A stretch of DNA of 64,000 nucleotides from Desulfosarcinaceae bacterium. GTDB lineage: Bacteria; Desulfobacterota; Desulfobacteria; Desulfobacterales; Desulfosarcinaceae. The stretch is taken from assembly GCA_030066015.1 (NCBI GenBank), contig JASJCL010000037.1, positions 1 through 64,000 on the forward strand, written 5' to 3'. Position 1 is the stretch's first letter, and each line of letters begins with the position of its first letter. Both the position numbers and the translations under genes were made by a program. The notes under the pieces were generated by a model. That model saw nothing but the letters and a program-made list of their open reading frames with translations. It was not told the origin of the DNA and made no database searches. Shown in pieces: positions 45,655 to 53,576 of this stretch.

Positions 45655-46691
45655 ACATAGGCCAGAACTTCGGCCACTGCGCGGTAGAGCTCGGCGGGAA
45701 TATAGTCGCCAACTTCCACCAGTTTGAAGAGGGAGCGCGCCAGCGGCTTTTGCTCGACGATGGGAACCCCATTCTCGGTGGCGACCGCCCTGATTTTGGC
45801 CGCCACATGGCCGGCCCCCTTGGCAAGCACCACCGGTGCTGGCAACTCCTTTTCAAATTTCAGGGCAATGGCCAGGCGGGTCGGGTTGGTGATCACCACG
45901 GTGGCCTCGGGAACCGCGGCCATCATCCGCTGACGGGCCAGTTCTCGCTGGACGGCACGGATGCGCGCCTTAACGGTGGGATCCCCCTGCTGCTGCTTGG
46001 CTTCGTCCTTGACCTCCTGCTTGGTCATGCGCAGATCTTTCTCATGCTGCCAGCGCTGGTAGGCAACGTCGGCGATCGCCATTAAAATCATCACCAGGCT
46101 GATGTAGAGCATGGTCTTGAAGGCCACTTCGGAGATGAAAACGAGGATGTCGATCACCGCCAATTGGACCAGCCCCGGGAAAGCGGCCATCTCCTTGCGC
46201 ACTACGACGTAGGAAACGGTGCCGACGATGAGAATTTTGAGCACCGATTTGATCAGTTCCGTCAACGATTTAAGGGAGAAGAGGCGTTTGAGACCCGAGA
46301 GGGGATTCAGCTTGCTGAGCTTGGGTGTCAGCGGTTCGCTGGTGAGCAGAAATCCGTTCTGGGAAACGTTGCCGAAGACACCGGCGAAGATCAGGGCGCC
46401 CATGACGGGTGCGAGAATGGCGATGCTACTGGCGAACACTGTCCAAACGTAGGCGGAGATGGCGGTGATCCCGAATTCGAAGCTGCCCGCTTTTTCGAAG
46501 GTGGTCCGCATGAAGTGGGTGAGGCGGCCAAACATCCAGGCGCCGCCGAAGAAGAAGACACCCAGGGCGGTCATCAGGATGACCACCGAGGTGAGCTCTC
46601 GGCTGTTGGGCAGTTGACCCTTTTCACGCGCGTCGGCACGCTTTTTGGGCGTTGGGGCCTCGGTTTTGTCCTGATCGTGTCCGCCGGCCAT
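45621..46691 (-). CDS. flhB: flagellar export switch protein FlhB
   Basis: FlhB, 356 residues, switches export from rod/hook to filament substrates. An N-terminal cytoplasmic segment with [26 protein letters not shown], four transmembrane helices (about 35-205), and a cytoplasmic domain with autocleavage site follow. The site reads NPTR (Asn269-Pro270-Thr271-Arg272) rather than the usual NPTH; the cleaved Asn-Pro pair is intact. [33 protein letters not shown] is standard. It is 9 bases after fliR. Confidence 0.96.
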   Translation of the reverse strand: [356 protein letters not shown]

Positions 46692-46700
46692 GGTGGTGTC

Positions 46701-47483
46701 TTATCCCCCCATTAGCGAGATCACTTGCACCAAGTCCCGCCCCAAGTGGGTGAATCGCTCCGTCAGGAAGGCGGCGATGTAGGGCAACGAGATACTGAGA
46801 AATATCAGTCCCAGAACGATCTTCACCGGCATGGCCACAATGAAGACGTTCATCTGGGGCACTGTGCGCGCCAGCATGCCAAAGGCGACACTGGTGATCA
46901 GCATGGCGGCGATGACGGGAGCCCCGATTTTGATGGCGATGACGAAGATGTTGGCCGCCATGGCCATGACCGCAGTGAAGAGATCGTCTTGCACCGCGAT
47001 CTGAAATGGTGGCACGATGCGAAAGCTCTCCACCAGCGCCCGAAAGAACCAGTGATGGGCATTGGTGGCCAGAAACACCAGCATGGCGAACAGGTTCTTG
47101 AATTGGGCTAGGATGGGCATCTGGGCGCTAGAGGCGGGATCCATGACATTGGCGATGGCCAGGCCCATCTGGAAACCGGCGAACTGGCCGGCCAGTTGGA
47201 TACCGGCGAAGAACATCTTGACACTCATCCCGATCACAACGCCCAGGGCGATCTCGGCGCCCACCCAGAAGACGAACCGGAAGAGATTGTCAAATGCCGT
47301 CGCAGAATCGAGCTGCACCACCGGATAGAGCAACAGGCTGATACTGATGGCCAACCCCACCTTGAAAAGGATGGGGATGGTGCGGCTGTCGAAGACCGGT
47401 GCGACGAACAGGATGGCGCTGACCCGCAGGAAGATGACCAGGTAGGTTTGCAGCTGGCCGAGAGAGAGATTCAGCGCCAGCAT
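46701..47483 (-). CDS. fliR: flagellar export protein FliR
   Basis: FliR, 260 residues, an integral membrane component of the FliPQR export channel. It is almost entirely hydrophobic, with about six membrane segments. LRVSAILFVAPVFDSRTIPILFKVGLAISISLLLYP and FAGFQMGLAIANVMDPASSAQMPILAQFKNLFAMLVFLATNAHHWFFRALVESF are family hallmarks. It starts 2 bases after fliQ and lies 9 bases before flhB. Confidence 0.96.
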   Translation of the reverse strand: MLALNLSLGQLQTYLVIFLRVSAILFVAPVFDSRTIPILFKVGLAISISLLLYPVVQLDSATAFDNLFRFVFWVGAEIALGVVIGMSVKMFFAGIQLAGQFAGFQMGLAIANVMDPASSAQMPILAQFKNLFAMLVFLATNAHHWFFRALVESFRIVPPFQIAVQDDLFTAVMAMAANIFVIAIKIGAPVIAAMLITSVAFGMLARTVPQMNVFIVAMPVKIVLGLIFLSISLPYIAAFLTERFTHLGRDLVQVISLMGG

Positions 47484-47485
47484 GA

Positions 47486-47755
47486 TCAGTGCACGTAGAG
47501 CGGCAGATTGACGAAGAGGTTGGTCGTGAAGCCGATGATCAGCTTTAGCATCCAGGGGAAGAATACCAAGAGCGCCAGGGCCACCCCCAACATTTTGGGG
47601 ACGAAGACGAGGGTCATCTCGTTGATCTGGGTGGCCGCTTGAAACATGCTCACCAGCACGCCGGTGAAAAGTCCCACCAAGAGCATGGGGCTGGCCAGTA
47701 GAATGGCGGTTTTGATCGATTCCATGAAAAAGGCGGTGATGAATTCGGGCGTCAA
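47486..47755 (-). CDS. fliQ: flagellar export protein FliQ
   Basis: FliQ, 89 residues, two transmembrane helices. MTPEFITAFFMESIKTAILLASPMLLVGLFTGVLVSMFQAATQINEMTLVFVPKML is the canonical sequence pattern, and the length is exactly that of the family. It follows fliP by 10 bases and precedes fliR by 2. Confidence 0.97.
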   Translation of the reverse strand: MTPEFITAFFMESIKTAILLASPMLLVGLFTGVLVSMFQAATQINEMTLVFVPKMLGVALALLVFFPWMLKLIIGFTTNLFVNLPLYVH

Positions 47756-47765
47756 GGGCCTCCTC

Positions 47766-48551
47766 CTAACCGGTGAAGCTTTTCACTATGGAGCCGACGA
47801 TGAGGTACCAGCCGTCGGCGAGGACAAAGATCATCAGTTTGAAGGGCAGCGACACCATGATCGGGGGCAGCATCATCATGCCCATGGAGAGAAGTACACT
47901 GGCCACCACCATATCGACGATAAGGAACGGCACGTAGAGCATGAACCCAATCTGGAAAGCGGTCTTGAGTTCGCTGATGATGAAGGAGGGGATCAGCACC
48001 TGGGTCGGGATACTGGCTTGGTTCTGGGGACGTTCCAGTTTGGCCACGTCTACCAGCAGGGCCAGGTCTTTCTCCCGCGTGTGACGCAACATGAACTCAC
48101 GGATCGGCGTCAGGGCACGCTGAAAGGCCTCCTGTTGGGAGATCTCCTCCTGGAGGTAAGGCTGCAGGGCGGTCTGGTTGACGGTCTGCCAAACGGGCGT
48201 CATGATGAAAAAGGTCAAAAAGAGGGCCAATCCGATGAGGATCTGATTGGGCGGCAATTGATTGGCCCCCATGGCCTGTCGAAGCAATGACAATACGATG
48301 GCGATGCGGGTGAAGGAGGTCAGCATGATGAGGAGCGCCGGCGCGAGGGAGAGCACCGTCATCAGCAGGAAGATCTGCATCACCACCGCCACCTGACCAG
48401 GCTCCTGGGCCTCGTCCAGGCTAACGCTCAGAAAGGGCGGTGCCGCTTCCGCGGTGACCGTCGCCAGACTGCCGCTAAGGATCAAAAGGCATAGCAGGAT
48501 GGTGATGGGAGACAGCCGTCCGATGCCATCGTGGCGGTTTCGATCACGCAT
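47766..48551 (-). CDS. fliP: flagellar export protein FliP
   Basis: FliP, 261 residues, the main channel subunit of the export gate. A cleavable signal (about 15-35, ITILLCLLILSGSLATVTAEA) precedes membrane helices with VLSLAPALLIMLTSFTRIAIVLSLLRQAMGANQLPPNQILIGLALFLTFFIMTPV and FKLMIFVLADGWYLIVGSIVKSF, both family signatures. The ATG at 48551, with GAGGG upstream, overlaps the fliO stop by 8 bases. Longer in-frame starts extend into fliO and would bury the signal peptide. Confidence 0.96.
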   Translation of the reverse strand: MRDRNRHDGIGRLSPITILLCLLILSGSLATVTAEAAPPFLSVSLDEAQEPGQVAVVMQIFLLMTVLSLAPALLIMLTSFTRIAIVLSLLRQAMGANQLPPNQILIGLALFLTFFIMTPVWQTVNQTALQPYLQEEISQQEAFQRALTPIREFMLRHTREKDLALLVDVAKLERPQNQASIPTQVLIPSFIISELKTAFQIGFMLYVPFLIVDMVVASVLLSMGMMMLPPIMVSLPFKLMIFVLADGWYLIVGSIVKSFTG

Positions 48552-48993
48552 GGTCGCCCTCATCGGCGGTGATCTTCGAACCCGCTTGCTTGACGCCCTG
48601 CGGGTCGGCATCCTCAGGTGCGGAGAGATCGACATTGCGGCCACTGGTGAGTTTCGACAGGTGATCGGCAAAGCGTCCCCTGGACGCCTGGGGGACGGCG
48701 GTGTCGAAGCGCGCCAGCTGAACGGGATCGTCGATGCGACTGAGCAGCTGAATGCGGTCTGCCGTGACCCCCAGCACCAGCACGGCGCCTGGGATCTTTA
48801 CCATGGTGATGGTGCGCTTCATGCCCAAATACTGGTGACCCAGGACCTGCAGCAGGCCGCCGGGACCGCCCGCGGGCGTTTTCTGCAGGAAGCGGCGCAC
48901 CATGTACATGCCGCCCCAACAGAGGAGCACCACCAGTCCGAGCGAGAGACACAGTCGCAGGGCAGTTGCCCAGAGATCCGGCGAATGGGTCAT
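48544..48993 (-). CDS. fliO: flagellar biosynthesis protein FliO
   Basis: FliO, 149 residues, assists FliP assembly. One transmembrane helix near the N-terminus (about 10-30, LRLCLSLGLVVLLCWGGMYMV) is followed by a cytoplasmic domain with LLQVLGHQYLGMKRTITMVKIPGAVLVLGVTADRIQLLSRID, the FliO pattern. It overlaps the fliN stop by 4 bases and fliP by 8 bases, so all three are translationally linked. Confidence 0.9.
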   Translation of the reverse strand: MTHSPDLWATALRLCLSLGLVVLLCWGGMYMVRRFLQKTPAGGPGGLLQVLGHQYLGMKRTITMVKIPGAVLVLGVTADRIQLLSRIDDPVQLARFDTAVPQASRGRFADHLSKLTSGRNVDLSAPEDADPQGVKQAGSKITADEGDHA

Positions 48994-49313
48994 CCCAATT
49001 GCTCCACCCGTTCCGCCGGGCTGATCACCTCCGTCAGACGGATACCGTATTTATCATTGATCACCACCACATCCCCCCTGGCGATCAATCGGTTATTGGC
49101 CAAAATCTCCAGCGTCTCACCGGCTACTTTACCCAGCTCGATGACCGACCCCTGCCCCAGTTTGAGGAGTTCATTGACCATCATCCGGGTGCGTCCCAGC
49201 TCCACCGTAATCTCCAAGGGGATATCCAGAATGAAGTCCAGATTATTCTGCCCGGCATCGGTCGGTTTCGCCGTTGCTGCGATGCTCGTATCGGTTGAAG
49301 TCGTGTCGCTCAT
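48990..49313 (-). CDS. fliN: flagellar switch protein FliN
   Basis: FliN, 107 residues, part of the C ring. The SpoA-like domain has LDFILDIPLEITVELGRTRMMVNELLKLGQGSVIELGKVAGETLEILANNRLIARGDVVVINDKYGIRLTEVI, a textbook match. The N-terminal 25 residues are a variable Thr/Ala-rich extension. It follows fliM by 45 bases and overlaps fliO by 4. Confidence 0.97.
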   Translation of the reverse strand: MSDTTSTDTSIAATAKPTDAGQNNLDFILDIPLEITVELGRTRMMVNELLKLGQGSVIELGKVAGETLEILANNRLIARGDVVVINDKYGIRLTEVISPAERVEQLG

Positions 49314-49358
49314 CTACCATCCTTTTTGTGAAACCTAGTCACCGATGGGGTCCAGATC

Positions 49359-50345
49359 CTACTCCGATTCCGTTTCGAAGGGCGATTCTATCAGCTCTGT
49401 CACCTGAACGGCCCGGTTTCCTTTCACAACCCCGGGCATTCCGAAATACTTGGGAATGCTCTCCACATTCAGCTGCACGGCATCCTGGGGGCCGGTCCCC
49501 AGGCGAAGAACGTCTTCGACCTCCAGTTCCATGATATCGCGCATGCTGCAGTGCATGCGTCCCAGCTCTGCCACGACCTGGACATCGGTGTCCCTCAGCA
49601 AAGCGTGCAGCTGGTGGCGAAAAGAGTGGGCCATATCTTTCTCGCGCAGATAGCTGGAGGTAAGCTTGTCTTTGATCGGTTCGAGCATCAGATAGGGTGT
49701 GGCAACATGAATGTTTCCGGTGAATTCTGGGTTTGAGATGGAGAAAACGACGATGATCAACAAGTCGCTGGGATTCACCAAATTAACGAATTCGGGTTTG
49801 CTCTCCATTTTTTTAAGATGGATCTGCACAGGATATGCCACCTCCCAGGCCTTTTCCAACTCTCCCAACACATCGCCGGCAAAGCGTCTGACCATGCGAT
49901 GTTCGATCATGGTGAACTCGCGTATCTTTTCCAGGGGACGGCCGTTGCCGCCGAACATGCAGTCGATGAGGGAGAAAACCAGGTTGGGCTCGATGGCCAG
50001 CAGGGCCGACCCGATCAAGGGTTCCATATTGTAAATACTAAAACCGGTGGGATTGGAGAAGGCTTGCAGAAAATCACCGAACTTGACCACCTCCTTTGAG
50101 GCGATCTTCACCTCGAAGGCGCGTTGGAGTGTATTCTGCAGGGTGTTGTTGAGCAGGCTGATGAATTTATCGTATATTTCATCCAGGGCGTCGAACTGAT
50201 CCCGCAGCATGGAGCCCTGGGAGGTGAGGTCGTATGACTTGATCTTGGCCTCACGCGGCTTTTCCTCCTCGACATCCACCTCGCCGCTGTCCATGGCGCT
50301 GAGCAGCGCATCGATCTCTTCCTGGGATAGTATCTGGTCGGCCAT
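49359..50345 (-). CDS. fliM: flagellar motor switch protein FliM
   Basis: FliM, 328 residues, binds CheY-P and sets rotation direction. The N-terminal CheY-binding peptide is DQILSQEEIDALLSAMDSGE. The central CheC-like domain has EPLIGSALLAIEPNLVFSLIDCMFGGNGRP, and the C-terminal SpoA domain ends with VVKGNRAVQVTELIESPF. The conserved CheY-binding motif implies chemotaxis control, but no che genes are within this window. It follows fliL by 11 bases. Confidence 0.97.
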   Translation of the reverse strand: MADQILSQEEIDALLSAMDSGEVDVEEEKPREAKIKSYDLTSQGSMLRDQFDALDEIYDKFISLLNNTLQNTLQRAFEVKIASKEVVKFGDFLQAFSNPTGFSIYNMEPLIGSALLAIEPNLVFSLIDCMFGGNGRPLEKIREFTMIEHRMVRRFAGDVLGELEKAWEVAYPVQIHLKKMESKPEFVNLVNPSDLLIIVVFSISNPEFTGNIHVATPYLMLEPIKDKLTSSYLREKDMAHSFRHQLHALLRDTDVQVVAELGRMHCSMRDIMELEVEDVLRLGTGPQDAVQLNVESIPKYFGMPGVVKGNRAVQVTELIESPFETESE

Positions 50346-50356
50346 GGCGCCCTCTT

Positions 50357-50818
50357 TTACTGGACGACGAACTCGGTGAAGTAGAGGTTGTTGATATTGC
50401 CGCTGGTGACGATGTCGTTCATGGCGGCGAGCAGTTCGTCGCGCAGAGCGATCTTACCCGGGGTGGTGTTGATGTCCGCAAAGGTCTTGGTCGGCAGAAT
50501 CATCAAGATACTGTCACGCACCTGCGGCAGACGTTTTTCAACCTCCTCGGTCATGTCCTGTGCTTCCAGTTCCAGCTCGATCGTCACCCGCAGATAGCGC
50601 TTACCGCCTTCGTCCGCCAAGTTGACGATCAAGGTTCCCAGAGAGTAAAGCGGCCCGATCTCGGCGGGCGCCTCCTCTTCCACGACCTCCTCTTCGGTCG
50701 TTGGCGCCGGCGCCGAAAGGGCCGACATCTTCGTCCAGAGGATAAAGAACCCGCCGCCCATAAGGGCCATAACAAAGAGCAGGAAGGCGGCGATGATAAT
50801 GATGAGGGTTTTGGACAT
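50357..50818 (-). CDS. fliL: flagellar basal body-associated protein FliL
   Basis: FliL, 153 residues, a single-pass inner-membrane protein that rings the stators and increases torque. A transmembrane helix (about 5-27, LIIIIAAFLLFVMALMGGGFFIL) is followed by an acidic linker (PTTEEEVVEEEAPAE) and a stomatin-like domain with LGTLIVNLADEGGKRYLRVTIELEL and LLPTKTFADINTTPGKIALRDELLAAMN, ending NLYFTEFVVQ as usual. It comes right after the two MotB-like genes, consistent with a stator role. Confidence 0.95.
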   Translation of the reverse strand: MSKTLIIIIAAFLLFVMALMGGGFFILWTKMSALSAPAPTTEEEVVEEEAPAEIGPLYSLGTLIVNLADEGGKRYLRVTIELELEAQDMTEEVEKRLPQVRDSILMILPTKTFADINTTPGKIALRDELLAAMNDIVTSGNINNLYFTEFVVQ

Positions 50819-50851
50819 CGATGGTCTCCTAAACGGTTTGGAATATCCGGG

Positions 50852-51568
50852 CTATGGCCCCATCAGCAGGACGATCTCCACCCGCCGGTTGGCCGCACGC
50901 CCACTTGGAGTGTCGTTGGCGGCGATGGGTTTACTGTCCGCGTAGCCGACCGCGGCCATCCGCTCCGGTGCGATCTGACCGGTGCTGATGAGGTGCTTGA
51001 CGACCTGGGCGGCCCTGGCGGTGGACAATTCCCAGTTGGAGGGGAATCGGCTCGATGCGAGCGGGCGGTTGTCGGTGTGCCCTTCGACAAGGATGTCGCC
51101 CTCAATCCGGTTCAAGGCGGTCGCCACCTCCTGCAGAATTGGCAGCGCGGCTGGATTGAAACGGGTTTGCGCCGAACCGAACAGCAGCGCATCTTCCAGC
51201 GTGATCTGAATGCGGCGGGGCGACCAGGCGCTCGGCAGCCCCAGCCGCTCGCTAAGGCGTCTCAGTGCCAATACTTCTGCGACGACCTCCGGCGGCGGTG
51301 GCGCTCCTATCTCCGCTGGGGTCGATCTGGCGATGGATGGTTCAGGCGCCACCACGGCGACCTCTGTTTTCTGGCCCGCTTCCAGAATCCCAAAGGCGCT
51401 CTGCAGCTCACCGCGAAAATGCTTGAAGCGCTTCATGTCAACGGTGCTCATGCTGAAAAGCAGCACGAAAAAAACCATCAACAGGGTCATCATATCGTTG
51501 AAAGTGGTCAGCCAAATCCCTCTGGCCGGCGGCGATGCCGCCGCTTGGTGGCGTCCAGGCCGTCTCAC
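50852..51568 (-). CDS. MotB-like protein B (set 2), with ion-binding Asp
   Basis: A 238-residue stator-type protein. A single transmembrane helix (about 19-40) has WLTTFNDMMTLLMVFFVLLFS, keeping the ion-binding Asp25 six residues after the conserved Trp. The OmpA-like domain (about 130-237) has LVEGHTDNRPLASSRFPSNWELSTARAAQVVKHL and RRVEIVLLMG. It overlaps the other MotB-like gene by 4 bases (ATGA type) and precedes fliL. By these residues it is the functional MotB of this set. Confidence 0.9.
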   Translation of the reverse strand: MRRPGRHQAAASPPARGIWLTTFNDMMTLLMVFFVLLFSMSTVDMKRFKHFRGELQSAFGILEAGQKTEVAVVAPEPSIARSTPAEIGAPPPPEVVAEVLALRRLSERLGLPSAWSPRRIQITLEDALLFGSAQTRFNPAALPILQEVATALNRIEGDILVEGHTDNRPLASSRFPSNWELSTARAAQVVKHLISTGQIAPERMAAVGYADSKPIAANDTPSGRAANRRVEIVLLMGP

Positions 51569-52323
51569 TCGGCACCGCCCGCATCGAGTTCATGGGTTAA
51601 AAAGATGATCTCCACACGACGCTGCCGGGCCGCGGTGACGTCCCCCGGCAAGGGCTGATGCGACGCATAACCGGCGGCAGAGAGCCGGCTGGCAGGGATG
51701 CCGGTGGTCTCGAGAAAAAACCGCAGTACATTGACAGCCCGAGCGGTGGACAGCTCCCAGTTGGAGGGAAACTGAACCGTCCGGATCGGACGGTCATCGG
51801 TGTGCCCGGCGATACGCACCTGGCAGCGTACCTGGGCGATTAGACGCCCAATGGTGGTGAGGGTGGGTCTCGCTGCCGATTTAATGCGCGCCGTACCCGA
51901 ATCGAAGAGGGCGGCGTCGGGCAGGGTCATGACGACCGCCTTGGGATCCACGCGCAGTTCCACGTCGGACAATTCGTTATCTCCAGCGAAAGCGGCTATC
52001 TCTTCGACGAGTCGGGCGGTTGGGCTCTCTTTGGGAACGATCTCGGCTGCCGGTTTGAGGACTGTTTTGCCCTTGTCCAGACTGCGACCGCCGGAGAAGA
52101 TGTTGATGGCATCGGAGAAGGCCTCGGTGAACTGCATCACCTTGGCCTGCTCGAAAGAGGCGTAAGAGGTCAACATGATGAAAAAACAGAGCAGAATCAG
52201 AACAAAGCCCGTGTAGACGAGCTGCCATCCGTCTGAGGTCAGCGGCTTGTCCGACGATTCGCTGCGGTTATCGCGCCGACGCTTCTTGGTGAAGCGGTGG
52301 TGCTGCGGTTTAACGGTTGGCAT
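51565..52323 (-). CDS. MotB-like protein A (set 2), lacking the ion-binding Asp
   Basis: A 252-residue MotB-like protein. The basic N-terminus (KKRRRDNRS) leads to one transmembrane helix (about 33-53). It reads WQLVYTGFVLILLCFFIMLTS: the residue six after the conserved Trp is Gly39 where MotB/PomB have Asp, and Thr38 precedes it. The OmpA-like domain (about 135-240) is intact, with RIAGHTDDRPIRTVQFPSNWELSTARAVNVLRFF. The ATG at 52323 was chosen (GGTGG upstream; a GTG lies at 52332). It overlaps the motA stop by 14 bases and the second MotB-like gene by 4. Confidence 0.88.
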   Translation of the reverse strand: MPTVKPQHHRFTKKRRRDNRSESSDKPLTSDGWQLVYTGFVLILLCFFIMLTSYASFEQAKVMQFTEAFSDAINIFSGGRSLDKGKTVLKPAAEIVPKESPTARLVEEIAAFAGDNELSDVELRVDPKAVVMTLPDAALFDSGTARIKSAARPTLTTIGRLIAQVRCQVRIAGHTDDRPIRTVQFPSNWELSTARAVNVLRFFLETTGIPASRLSAAGYASHQPLPGDVTAARQRRVEIIFLTHELDAGGAE

Positions 52324-53083
52324 CAGTTCCACCGGGTCTCAGACGGGGTGACAGAAAGGCCTTCATCTTCTGTTCGACAATCCGATAATTATCACCGGCC
52401 TGAATGGCGATCACCCCCTCGATCACCATCTGCTTGGCCAGCATCTCTTGGCGGCTGCGCACTTTGAGCTTTCCGGATATGGGTAGGAACAGCAAATTGG
52501 CCAGCAGGGTACCGTAGAAGGTCGTCAACAGGGCAACGGCCATGGGGGCGCCGATGCCACTGGGGTCCTCCATCTGCATCAGCATCTGTACCAGGCCGAT
52601 GATGGTGCCCAACATCCCCACAGCGGGAGCGAAAGTGCCCATGGTGGAAAAGATCTCTGCACCCAGGCGGTGGCGTTCCTCCAGATAAACCACCTCGGTG
52701 GAGAGCACGTTTTCGATCGCCTCGGCCTCCATTCCGTCGATGGCCATCTCCAATGCGTTGCGCAAGAAGGGATATTCAACTTTGCTCAGCGCGTTCTCCA
52801 GCGAGAGAATCCCTTCACGGCGCACCTGCCGCGCCAGGGCGACGATCATGGGAATCATGCTGGTGGCCGGTTGGGAGCGATGCAGGAAGGCGTTTTTGGT
52901 CACCCGTAGAACACTGACCACGTCCTTGAGAGGATAGTTGATCAGGGTCGCGCCCATGGTGCCGCCGATAACGATCATCAGCGAGGGAACATTGATGAAC
53001 CAGGCGCCAGGGCCCCCCAGCAAAATGGAGCTGACCACCAGTCCGCCGGCCACCACGAGCCCCATGAATGTTGCGATATCCAT
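52310..53083 (-). CDS. motA: flagellar stator protein MotA (set 2)
   Basis: A 257-residue MotA-type subunit with four transmembrane helices: DIATFMGLVVAGGLVVSSILLGG and AWFINVPSLMIVIGGTMGATLI at the N-terminus, then after the cytoplasmic loop STMGTFAPAVGMLGTIIGLVQMLMQM and GAPMAVALLTTFYGTLLANLLFLPI. The ATG at 53083 with GGGAGA upstream starts MDIATFMG, as expected; longer frames add an unlikely 68-residue tail. A sigma-54-like promoter lies 96-111 bases upstream. It heads the block motA, motB-like A, motB-like B, fliL, fliM. Confidence 0.93.
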   Translation of the reverse strand: MDIATFMGLVVAGGLVVSSILLGGPGAWFINVPSLMIVIGGTMGATLINYPLKDVVSVLRVTKNAFLHRSQPATSMIPMIVALARQVRREGILSLENALSKVEYPFLRNALEMAIDGMEAEAIENVLSTEVVYLEERHRLGAEIFSTMGTFAPAVGMLGTIIGLVQMLMQMEDPSGIGAPMAVALLTTFYGTLLANLLFLPISGKLKVRSRQEMLAKQMVIEGVIAIQAGDNYRIVEQKMKAFLSPRLRPGGTDANR

Positions 53084-53178
53084 CCAGTTCTCCCAGGTGA
53101 GAAGGCGATTCACATTCCCGGAACCGGCGCTCTCCGATTCGGACGTGCGGGTCCCGGTCAATATCGACAGAGCTAAAA

Positions 53179-53194
53179 GCATGGATTGTGCCAT
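53179..53194 (-). promoter_or_regulatory. candidate sigma-54 promoter of the motA-fliLMNOPQR operon
   Basis: On the minus strand: TGGCAC-AATCC-ATGCT. The -24 element is perfect, GG and GC are spaced correctly, and the -12 is ATGC instead of TTGC. It lies 96 bases upstream of motA. Confidence 0.5.
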
Positions 53195-53409
53195 CGCAGG
53201 TGCCATCCCCACCGAGCGCGGCATGGCCCCCGTCGGCGCCCGGATTTGGGGCCGTCTCGCCCGGAGGGGGTGGAGGACCGTCGCCATGGGCAGGGACTCA
53301 CAGCAGACGGAACGACCTTGTCAGCGTCAAACTTGTTCGGATGGCAGTCAAGCCTTTGACAGCGAGAACAGGGGGTTGTCAGGGCAGTGGGGGGCGGTGG
53401 GGGGTGAGA

Positions 53410-53439
53410 CCGAGGTCGCAGGTTGCCCTGCGACCTCGG
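53410..53439 (-). terminator. perfect 13-bp hairpin after flgE
   Basis: CCGAGGTCGCAGG (53410-53422) pairs with CCTGCGACCTCGG (53427-53439) around TTGC. No T-tract follows; it lies about 140 bases after the flgE stop and 215 bases before the motA promoter, so a hairpin-only terminator is inferred. Confidence 0.5.
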
Positions 53440-53445
53440 CCATTT

Positions 53446-53554
53446 CGCCCGTGCGGGGAACGGGCGCCCGTTCATGGGTATTCGTGCCTCCCGTGCGGGG
53501 GATCAGGAGCACGCACGTGGAACGGGACGTCACCCGTGCGGGGGGACGGGTGAC
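53446..53554. repeat. three spaced CCCGTGCGGGG hairpin motifs
   Basis: CCCGTGCGGGG starts at 53448, 53490 and 53533, spaced 42 and 43 bases. The first lies in a CGCCCGT/ACGGGCG stem (53446-53466), the third in a GTCACCCGT/ACGGGTGAC stem (53529-53554); the second has weaker pairing. The stems differ while keeping pairing, and the loop is conserved (GCGGGG). Confidence 0.7.
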
Positions 53555-53576
53555 GAAATTACCAGCGCCGGCAGCA

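Larger units (their letters stand above)
53084..53576. other. 493-base boundary between flgE and motA
   Basis: No gene is visible. On the minus strand it holds, in order after flgE: three hairpin motifs with the shared core CCCCGCACGGG, a perfect 13-bp hairpin, a C-rich stretch, and a sigma-54-like promoter for motA. It probably ends the flgB-flgE transcript. Confidence 0.55.

Noticed and set aside
45473-45856. 127-codon minus-strand frame after flhB as a FhlB-like second switch protein
   Set aside because: It overlaps flhB in another frame and lacks the FlhB C-terminal motifs.
50852-53083. Zorya-type anti-phage system (ZorA/ZorB are MotA/MotB-like)
   Set aside because: The genes are embedded in the flagellar operon beside fliL and fliM, and no ZorC, ZorD or ZorE is present.
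53173-53475. Open frames on both strands between motA and flgE
   Set aside because: They cross the hairpin array and sigma-54 site, have no homology, and are typical GC-rich chance frames.
53446-53554. CRISPR array
   Set aside because: Repeats are 11 bases, spacers take part in hairpins, and there are no cas genes.
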